Shown here piece after piece: positions 56,657 to 64,000 of a stretch of 64,000 bases of DNA. The notes below the pieces were generated by a model. It saw nothing but the letters and a program-made list of their open reading frames with translations, ran no database searches and was not told where the DNA came from. A program made the translations under genes and the position numbers. Each line of letters starts with the position of its first letter. The stretch's first letter is position 1. The DNA comes from Calycina herbarum (taxonomy: Eukaryota > Ascomycota > Leotiomycetes > Helotiales > Pezizellaceae): assembly GCA_001414485.1 (NCBI GenBank), contig LLEY01000255.1, positions 1 to 64,000 of the forward strand, read 5' to 3'.

Positions 56657-59095
56657 TCATCCCTTTCGCTGTCTCCGTGCCATACGTTTCTTTTGAATGA
56701 TTTGCGCCCGTTTTGCCATACGTCCATCATCAGCTGGTGGTGAGCCAGCCTTGGCAGGTGCTACAGGCTTTTTATTCCGCCCGCCCGCTGTTTTTTCCTG
56801 GCCTTTACCACCAGGTGACTTTGGATTGTGAGGAATCCTCTCAAAAGATTTCTCGGGTTTGACAGGAGCGAGGGGTCCACGGCCTTTCTTTCCAACCATA
56901 CCTTTACGAGTCTTGGCCATAATCGTATCTTTTCGCAAAACCTTCTTTTCCTTTGGTGGGGCTTCTCCCTTTTCTCGAAGTTCGACAACTTCCTTTGATC
57001 GAGTTCGCGCCTTTTCTTCTCTTTCCTTTCTTCGTGACACAACCTGTGCATTCTCGATTGCGAACTCAACAATTAATCGTTGTTTCTTTCCACTTCCACC
57101 CTCGAGCGCATGTCCGTTCAACCATCTTAGACCCATCAATGCCCATCTGTGAGAGCTGTATTCAACAAATCCATAACCACGACTTCGACCAGCGCCACTT
57201 CCTTCGCTAACTTTTGCGCCTTCTCGGCCCTCGAAAACAATCTTTGCCTGTCTGACAATACCCTTGCCCTTAGCTTTTCTTTGCTTCTCTGCATCGCGCA
57301 TTTCATCACCACCACGGGCTTCCTCCTCTTTAGAAAGTTGCCCTCTGAGACCTGACTTCACATCCTTGGCAAAGCCAACCACAGCCTCTCGAGCTAGAGC
57401 CTTTAGAGCTTTTGAATCGACGTTTCGAGGAAGATTTCGTATCGAAAGTCGTGTTAAACTGAGATGTAGTGTTGGATTGTTTTGGATAAGCTTCTTACGT
57501 TGCATTGCACTATCCTCTCTCATCTTAACCTCGGATGGAGCAAGCGCATCGTATAGTGCTGTCCCCTTTGCGACCGTACCTTCTGACAATAGATACAACT
57601 TTCGCTTATCTTTGTCCCGATCGGTTCGGAAAGTTGTACCCTCCTCAGTCAGCTTGACAGCCTGATCCCGTTCGACAGCTCTGGAAATTTGAAGAATACG
57701 ACCCTCGATAGTGTACAGTCCACCAGAATCGGCAGTTTCGCTTTCGAGAACAGAGTGCTTAATTTTTGGCGCGACAGCGTCTCCTTTTTTAGTCGCGTTA
57801 GCACCACTCGGTTGGTATTTTGGTGCTTCACGGAAACAAGCATCAGCATCCTCAACCTTGAAGAAACAGACGAATCCAGTTCCTTTAGGGCGATCAGTTG
57901 CACGATCCATCACGACTCGAGCATATCGTACGGGACCAAATTGATTAAAATGTTCTTTCAAATCAGGGTCCATTGTTGTAAAAGGTAAGTTGCGAACGAA
58001 AAGTGTAGAAGAGTTGTCTGTGATCATAACTTTTTCGGGTCTTTTTGGTGCCTCGTCTTCAGATTCCAGGCCATCCAAATCATCTTCGTTGTCGTCCTCG
58101 TCATCTTCTTCCTCATCCTCATCATCCAGGTCGGATTCATCTTCTGGTTTCTCGTTCTCGTCGTCTTCGTCCTCCGATTCCAACTTCTCCCCAAAACTTT
58201 TGAAGAAATTGGCAACGTCGTCGTCTACGTTTTCAGATTTCTCCTTTTCAACCTTGGCCCCTCCCGCATCATCAACATCATCACTAAGGTCCTCATCATC
58301 CTCGGCGTCCGAACCAGCTGCCTTTTGCTTCTCCCACAATTCCTTCTCCACGGCCCAATCCACAGCCAACTTTCTTCCATCCACAGTTATGCCATTGACT
58401 GCCTGTAGGGCCTTTTCTGCATTTTTCTTGCCCCGCATGACCACGAATCCAAAACCTGCTTGTGTGTCCTTGACTTTTGGAAGCGTTGATATCTTAACTT
58501 TGCCAAACTTTTTAAATAGCTCCGCCAATTGTTCCGGGGTTTTGATACTCCAAGGAAGATTTCGAATGATCAACTTGGGAGACTTGCGAACTTCTGCCAT
58601 TTTTTCCTCGCGTGCCTTTTTGAAAGCAGCTGCATCTGCGGCAATAGCGCTCTTTGGCTTCCCATCCGTTCCTTTGGCTGCGACTTCTCGGGACCTAGGT
58701 TGAGCAATCTCGATTCGCATCTTTCGACCTAAGAATGATTGTCCATTGAATTCTTCCACCGCCCGTTGTGCATCCTCTGCATCTGAAAATGTGACGAACC
58801 CATAACCCTTTGATTGTTTGGTATCTGTATCCATGACCACCGTTGCATGTTTGAGGGGGTAGTTTTGCGAAAATAATTCGGTCAATTTATCGCTGGTAGC
58901 AACGGCGGGGAGGGATCGCACGAAAAGCGTTCGGCGGGCGGAGGCATTGGTCTCATTCTTTGCTTTCTTGAGAGGAGGTTGCTCATCGGATTGGGAGACG
59001 GGGATGACTGCTGTCTCCTCGTTTTCCGTAGCGCGTGATCGTTTGGTGGGCGCCATCTTGGAATGATTGTTGTAGTAACTGCCAAAACCGTTCAT
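56657..59095 (-). CDS. NOP4: Nucleolar RNA-binding protein NOP4/RBM28
   Basis: Needed for large ribosomal subunit assembly in the nucleolus. A single exon of 812 codons with four RNA-recognition motifs. RRM1 is at about 56-131 (TLFVRSLP, KGYGFVTF). RRM2 is at about 174-248 (LIIRNLPW, AGFGFVVM). An acidic tract rich in Asp/Glu covers about 262-350. RRM3 starts at 364 (TLFVRNLPF, GTGFVCFF). RRM4 lies after about 560 (LSIRNLPRNV ... RGYGFVEYSSH). The C-terminus is Lys/Arg-rich with KKRMARRQRKG, a nucleolar-type basic tail. Start 59095 is the longest ATG frame; MAPTKRSR at 59056 fits the family better and may be used instead. Diverges from MED19. Confidence 0.93.
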   Translation of the reverse strand: MNGFGSYYNNHSKMAPTKRSRATENEETAVIPVSQSDEQPPLKKAKNETNASARRTLFVRSLPAVATSDKLTELFSQNYPLKHATVVMDTDTKQSKGYGFVTFSDAEDAQRAVEEFNGQSFLGRKMRIEIAQPRSREVAAKGTDGKPKSAIAADAAAFKKAREEKMAEVRKSPKLIIRNLPWSIKTPEQLAELFKKFGKVKISTLPKVKDTQAGFGFVVMRGKKNAEKALQAVNGITVDGRKLAVDWAVEKELWEKQKAAGSDAEDDEDLSDDVDDAGGAKVEKEKSENVDDDVANFFKSFGEKLESEDEDDENEKPEDESDLDDEDEEEDDEDDNEDDLDGLESEDEAPKRPEKVMITDNSSTLFVRNLPFTTMDPDLKEHFNQFGPVRYARVVMDRATDRPKGTGFVCFFKVEDADACFREAPKYQPSGANATKKGDAVAPKIKHSVLESETADSGGLYTIEGRILQISRAVERDQAVKLTEEGTTFRTDRDKDKRKLYLLSEGTVAKGTALYDALAPSEVKMREDSAMQRKKLIQNNPTLHLSLTRLSIRNLPRNVDSKALKALAREAVVGFAKDVKSGLRGQLSKEEEARGGDEMRDAEKQRKAKGKGIVRQAKIVFEGREGAKVSEGSGAGRSRGYGFVEYSSHRWALMGLRWLNGHALEGGSGKKQRLIVEFAIENAQVVSRRKEREEKARTRSKEVVELREKGEAPPKEKKVLRKDTIMAKTRKGMVGKKGRGPLAPVKPEKSFERIPHNPKSPGGKGQEKTAGGRNKKPVAPAKAGSPPADDGRMAKRAQIIQKKRMARRQRKG

Positions 59096-59946
59096 GGGAA
59101 AAAAAACTGCTATCGATTTGCTTTGCTCCCGAGAAGCTGCCGAGGCCCCCGCACGTGATCAGTACGGCTAAATTTCTAATCTGCGCTTATATATACTCTA
59201 TATATATTTTCCTATTCTAGTAAGTATATAATCTATATAGCTAAATCTCTAGTTATAGTCTTAGATAGTCTATTACTTAGAGTAATTATTTAAAGTAATA
59301 AAGTAGATACTAACACTTACTAGTAGAAGGGTATTTTTATTATACAATTAGCCTCTGTTTATCGACCCTTGGATGCTGACTAAGTACACGCTAAACCTTG
59401 GCGCTAAAGGGTCAAAGACAACTCCGATCCTTTGCCCTGTCCACCCCATCCACCCTCAGTGCACGACAACAACGACGACAACACATAATACCCCCGATCG
59501 AACGACGATACGAATCTCATTCACGATACGACCACCATTTGAAGACATTGCATGGAATAGGAGCGACCAACTTTGAAGCGCCGCCTGGTGTGCGCCGTGG
59601 GCGGATTGCGACCGTCTCACTTACGACTTCCAGCCCTTCGTTCATCCCTCGCCGACGACGACGGACCCTCGAGCGATCCGCAATCCCATACATTCAGCAT
59701 ACAAGAAGTAGAGGAGGGAAGAATTAGAGTACGGAAGAGTAGGGAACCCTCGCTGCAAGACGGGTTGCGGCGCAATCGACCAGAACAACGCAGAATCTCT
59801 CAGATTCTTCATCGCCTCGGCCCCACGACTGAATCACCCTTGATCGTCGATCCGTCACCCACCCACGAAACAAACCATCGCAGATACTCTTTGTTGTTGT
59901 ATCCCCCACCAACACATCTGATCGTGAACAGATATCGATCCTCGAT
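59096..59946. other. Divergent NOP4-MED19 intergenic region
   Basis: A CACGTG box at 59152 lies near the NOP4 start. An AT-rich relic (about 59190-59350) separates the two promoters. A + strand frame (59573-60097) overlaps the MED19 start but is in a different frame and lacks features. Confidence 0.45.
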
Positions 59947-61123
59947 ATGCCTTCTGATCATCCTCACACACCGGAAAGCCCTTCTCAAGTCTCCTCTGGC
60001 GCTAGCGACCGTCAGGCCAAAACTTCGACGTCACCCCATTTTACGAATTCCCTCCCAACACCCGCACACAGCATCAACGGCAGTATGGCATCCCTAGGTG
60101 TAGACGTGATGGCGGAAGGCTTTGCACACGACGATTCTTCGAACAAGCGCAAGCGTGCTGCCGAAGACAATGGTGATCGAGAACAAAAGAAGGTCCACGT
60201 TGAAGATACCAGCAAGCTTCGGATAGAAGACTTGCATCTGGATGTTGGTGAAAAGTACCTCCTCTGCAGAACTCGTAAGGCTCCCTTTCCTCTACGAGAT
60301 CTGCTCTCGCTTGGTTCAGCCCGTATAGGCATAGTATAACCATGTTCTCTTGAAAGCACTTGGTTAACATGAACTTAATGTGCAGCACACCCTAGAGAGA
60401 AGCCCCAACTATCGCAAGACCTATTTGAGCTCTACTCGTTGCATGATGTCGCAAAGAACGTAGCGCGTACGAAACCCGACGGCACCAAAAACGCCTTACG
60501 AAAGTCATATAAGAAGTATCTCAAGCCTATATCTGGGGCATTCGATGCGGTCAAGAAGGAGCAGGACGCCCCGGATACTCTGTTTGCATTGTTGACACAG
60601 CCAGACGATGTGTGGGAGGCAAATAATGTTCTAGGACAAGAAATTGGCAAGGGCTTAGGAGATTCAGTAAAAGCTAGTATGGGACAGGCTTTCATGATGG
60701 CAAAAGGAAAGATACCGAAGAGGGAGTGGGATGAATCAGTACTAGGTCAGCTGCCTCCGGCAAATGGACCAGACTCAGCGAGTGGCATGCAAAATGGATC
60801 GAGAACACCCGTCCCCCAGAATGCAGCTGTGGCCCGTCCGGGGATGAAGACAGAAAAGCCTCGCCCCCAGCGTAACGTTAAGAAGCGCTCTTATGGAGAC
60901 TCCAGTTATGAGGGATATGGTGAGGGATATGTGGACGATGACAATCAAGAGACGGGATATTCGACGGGTGAGGGGGATGATCGAGGGGGTCGGAAACGGC
61001 CGAAGAAGGTTGGTACTTTGCGATTTGACTTGTGTACATGGCTAATCTCAGTGAAAGACTGCTCCCCACAACTACCAAGGTCCCATGCGACAGACTTACG
61101 GCCCTGGAATGGTAGGAGTGTGA
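59947..61123 (+). CDS. MED19: Mediator complex subunit 19 (MED19/ROX3)
   Basis: Head-module subunit of Mediator in the nucleus. Exons 59947-60274, 60386-61008 and 61058-61123 join in frame to 338 residues. The N-terminal 75 residues are Ser/Pro-rich. The Rox3 core begins LRIEDLHLDVGEKYLLC and continues HPREKPQLSQDLFELYSLHD, KPDGTKNALRKSYKKYLKP, PDTLFALLTQPDDVWEANN and GQAFMMAKGKIPKREWDESV. Near the end is RNVKKRSYGDSSYEGYGEGY, followed by ETGYSTGEGDDRGGRKRPKK. The last intron (GTTGGT donor, GCTAAT branch, GAAAG acceptor) was chosen because it gives the family ending (YGPGMVGV); reading through would give a different 3' end to 61140. With MED5 this is the second Mediator subunit in the window. 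Confidence 0.9.
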
Positions 61124-61839
61124 ATCCCATATTTGGTTGAGTTCCTCAGATACTACTCAAGGGAAGGTCGCGGGGTTATGGGGCGTTGACCGTGTAACAA
61201 CACATACAAAATTGGCCTTTTGAATGCAAAATGGCAAGCTCATTGCGTGGATATGGTAGACATACCGTCCAAGGCAAAGCGTATTTCTGTCCCAAGCGAA
61301 GACCATAGAGTCATTCCTAATGGATGTTGATGGCACGCCGAATTACGGCGGCCTCTTTGGCGTTGCTAGTTGTTCGATTTTAGCGGGACACCACGGCGTT
61401 ATATAAATGGAAGGAAAGAAAGGGGTTGACTGTATTTACCTAGGTAACTGACGGACCCCAAGTTGAAATGATGAAAAAATACCCGTTTCAAAATGTTGAA
61501 TGTGTCTGCCTCTTGTTGTCTCTCAAATTTACATTTTAATTGCTGTTGATGATCATCGCACCTGCCATTCCAAGTCATTGCCTAGATTGAGTTTGACTCC
61601 GCCTTGTTGAGAGCACTGTTTATACGATCAACCCTTCCGTGGCGCTAGGAGTGGATGGGTATAGAACTGATAGCCTTTGCAATTTTTCCTTTCTCTGCTT
61701 GGAGGGCGTCCCTTTGTCTGGGTCTTGAATGTTCGTGATCAAATTAGTGTCAGACCAGGTTTTCTTCAAGAATACATCTTCCTTGCCCGAACAATCTCAT
61801 TGGAGTCCATGGTGCAACACATGGGTACCCAGAAAAGTA
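61124..61839. other. Intergenic
   Basis: 3' flank of MED19; no gene-like frame. The small frame at 61677-61907 runs into the MITE and is not supported. Confidence 0.4.
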
Positions 61840-62057
61840 AGAGAAGTGAGCATTACTCTGGGAACACCTTTTTTCATTTCAATTGTACGAAACACCTAGG
61901 ACCATGAATGAAAAGTATTTTTTCTAGAAGTTCTGGAAGAATGAGAAACTTAGCTTCTCGATTCTCCTTAAAAGCTCTCGGACAATGTTCGTAATTGTCC
62001 GAGATAGTCTTAAGTAATGAGAAAATGGGGTGTTCCCAGACTAATGCTCACTTCTCT
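61840..62057. mobile_element. MITE with 29-bp terminal inverted repeats (218 bp)
   Basis: The left end AGAGAAGTGAGCATTACTCT continues to GGGAACACC. The right end is its reverse complement with one mismatch. TA flanks both sides (61838-61839 and 62058-62059). Inside is a second hairpin, CTCGGACAAT...ATTGTCCGAG, at about 61976-62002. No coding capacity. A shorter, more diverged relative lies at 48683-48858, and an end fragment near 46341. Confidence 0.8.
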
Positions 62058-62720
62058 TACTCGACAATAGTGTGCTGGATTTAGTCATAGCTCTCCATCA
62101 CCCATGCACTTACGCGATAGTTTCTAGCATCATTGAGATGCTGTCTTGAGTTTCTTATTTCTTGACCTTTCGGTCGATATCTGGGATAAGGGTGCTGATG
62201 AAGAATGACTAAACTTCTTACTAGCGAGGTACCCAATCGCTTGCCCTTGCCATTGCCAAATTCCAATGAAAAAATATATCGGATGACTCTTTGCAGAGTA
62301 AGCAAGACTATCATCCCCCGGTTACTCACCACGGAGATGTGCCCAGATATCTTACATTTGGCTCCAATGTAACATTCTTAACGGGCTCGCCGTATTGAAA
62401 ATGAAAAAAAATGTACTCTCTGCCTGGAATGTGCGAGTCGCGATATTTATCGTGGGATTTATCCGGATATTAGCCCAGGCACCGAGTTGTTAGTACGAAC
62501 TGGACTTCCTCGTAACTTCACAGATTTGTGTACAAGGAATTGGAATAGGGTAGCATGAGGTGAGAAATTGTTTATTTTCAATTCCAAAGAGGCAGGAGGG
62601 GAATTTTGAAATGTATAAGTATTCTTCTGTCTTGTCGAATATGAGATATCTGCAATATCCATTTTTTTACCTCCTCCTAATACTCTCTCCTGTTCGAACC
62701 TTATAAAGCCGAATTTCAAG
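62058..62720. other. Intergenic, promoter of the lysozyme-like gene
   Basis: No gene. TATAAAG at about 62702 is only 20 bp before the start codon; other AT-rich words lie further upstream. Short minus-strand frames are shadows. Confidence 0.4.
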
Positions 62721-63850
62721 ATGCTTTCTTCCAATTTTCTCCCTGTAGCTCTTCTCATAGGAACAATATCAGCATTCCCCCTCGAATCATCGCCTCTCCT
62801 AGAACGAACCGTTAATGCCTTCCCCTCCCTCACAAACACCAATTCAATCCCCTACTTCGGGTCCACAACCGGCAATAACCAAACCACCAAGTCCTCCTCC
62901 ACATTCTCCATACAAGCACTAAATGAAGTCGTCCTCGCACCCTTCGCCGTCGAAACTGTCAACAACGACGAAAGTCCCAGCTCTGGCGCCGGAACCGATA
63001 CTTACAAACGCTACACCGGTGGTGGCTCACTAGGCGAGGGTTGGCCTGCGAAGGTTAATTGGGTGAGCTTTAGTAAGATGTTTGAGGCGAATAAACCTCT
63101 TATGCTTGGGTCTTGTGAGTGGAATGGGTGGGGAGCGAGGGATAGTGAGGCGGAGGTGCAAGCGATTTATGATGCTATTCAGCAGATTGCTGGGGAGACA
63201 AAGCTTGATCATCGGCTTATCTTGGCGATTATAATGCAAGAATCAGGGGGTTGTGTGAGGGTGAGTGGTTTCTGAGGGGAAAGAGAGAGGTGATGAGGCT
63301 AATGGGTGTAGGCTCCTACTACTGGGAACGGTGTGAGGAATCCTGGGGTGAGTAGTTTGAATTAAAACAATCTCTGTAAAGAAGAGCGAAAGAAGAAGAG
63401 AATGCTAACCTTTCGATAGTTGATGCAAAGTCATAATGGAGATGGGACATGTAACGACTTCGACAATATCCAAACTCCCTGTCCTAATTCAATCGTAAGA
63501 GACAACCCATCCCAAAAAAACAAAACTCCATTTTCTAACTTTTGAAACAAAGATAACACAAATGATCCGAGACGGAGCAGGAGGAACCAGCAGCGGAGAA
63601 GGGTTCGCAGGCGCACTAAACAGTGAGGTCCCTCATAAACCCATTGCCTTCCAATTACTAAATAGAAGTAGGGGCCGCAACCATGTCAACAGGAATCAGA
63701 ACATTCTATGTCGCAGCCAGACTTTACAACTCTGGGTCTGTCAATGGCTCGAATTTGAATGATGGATTGGGTGCGAGAGCCTGTTATGTGATGGATATTG
63801 CCAATCGCTTAACTGGGTGGACATTTGCACCACAAGATTGTGGGTTGTGA
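62721..63850 (+). CDS. Secreted lysozyme-like (SLT/GH23-type) protein
   Basis: Fungal secreted proteins with the lytic-transglycosylase/lysozyme fold, thought to act on bacterial or other cell-wall polymers. Exons 62721-63260, 63312-63347, 63420-63494, 63553-63622 and 63666-63850 join in frame to 301 residues. A signal peptide (MLSSNFLPVALLIGTISAFP) is followed by a Ser/Thr-rich spacer. The fold begins KVNWVSFSKMF, continues EVQAIYDAIQQIA and LDHRLILAIIMQESGG, with the catalytic-type glutamate at about 174, then NGVRNPG|LMQSHNGDGTC, ARLYNSGSV and ANRLTGW. Cysteines occur in pairs. The last intron is short (43 nt). Intact model; substrate unproven. Confidence 0.82.
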
Positions 63851-64000
63851 TTTTGGAAATCGAGATGGGGCTTGGTGAGATGGTCTAAACATAATTTGTA
63901 TAAAGATATAAAGCGCGAAACAGCAATAATAGGGTAAATGGTAGTTCGAGAGCAAAAAGACCATGGAAGTGTTCGCTGGCAATGCAAGGTTTTCTCATGT
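63851..64000. other. 3' flank at the window edge
   Basis: 150 bp after the lysozyme-like stop codon; nothing further seen before the window ends. Confidence 0.4.

Noticed and set aside
57990..58703. 237-codon Ser/Phe-rich + strand frame
   Set aside because: Antisense shadow of the acidic region and RRM2 of NOP4.
61009..61140. Read-through 3' end of MED19
   Set aside because: The spliced form using the acceptor at 61057 gives the ending expected for the family; read-through does not.

Overview
The window reads as the nuclear genome of a filamentous ascomycete (Pezizomycotina), most likely a Leotiomycete/Helotiales-type fungus. The support is short 45-130 nt GT..AG introns with CTAAC/CTAAT branch sites, fungal-specific families (modin, CmcJ-like, SRPK-like kinase, AA1-like secreted protein) and a pogo/Fot1 transposon full of C-to-T changes typical of repeat-induced point mutation (RIP). 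The exact genus cannot be fixed from sequence alone.

Layout. 1-3.4 kb: AT-rich degenerate repeats, no gene. 3.68-4.88 kb (+): protein phosphatase 1 catalytic subunit. 4.9-9.5 kb: long T/G-rich non-coding interval. 9.5-11.3 kb (+): NADP-glutamate dehydrogenase. 12.5-34.3 kb: an accessory block that mixes apparently intact genes (amidase, CmcJ-like protein, modin) with broken ones: a secreted GPI-type protein, an SRPK-like kinase, a pectate lyase, a TPR-SET protein and an F-box-like protein. It also carries RIP-degraded DNA, including a 1.85-kb Fot1/pogo element at 22.6-24.45 kb. 35.7-40.2 kb (-): Mediator subunit 5 and a conserved fungal protein. 40.2-50 kb: mostly non-coding, with two small terminal-inverted-repeat (TIR) elements at about 45.3 and 45.8-46.2 kb, a third degenerate one at 48.7 kb, and one disordered protein gene. 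50-51.6 kb (+): tandem paralogues of a small protein starting MGNxxSRPQ. 52.3-53.3 kb (+): a conserved-looking protein of unknown role. 54.1-54.4 kb: a TIR element holding telomere-like CCCTAA motifs. 55.0-55.5 kb (+): a small secreted protein. 56.7-59.1 kb (-): NOP4/RBM28-type ribosome-biogenesis factor. 59.9-61.1 kb (+): Mediator subunit 19. 61.8-62.06 kb: a 218-bp MITE. 62.7-63.85 kb (+): secreted lysozyme-like (GH23/SLT fold) protein.

How the genes fit together. Housekeeping genes (PP1, GDH, MED5, NOP4, MED19) flank or alternate with repeat-rich accessory DNA. The accessory genes concern the outside world and rapid turnover: plant cell-wall degradation, a possible effector, amide use, small-molecule oxidation and expanded fungal families. 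Several have single-base frameshifts, lost splice sites or truncations, which suggests real decay, although local indel errors in the assembly cannot be excluded. No operons, CRISPR arrays, tRNA or rRNA genes were seen. Multi-exon models were built by eye from splice signals, frame continuity and recalled family motifs.
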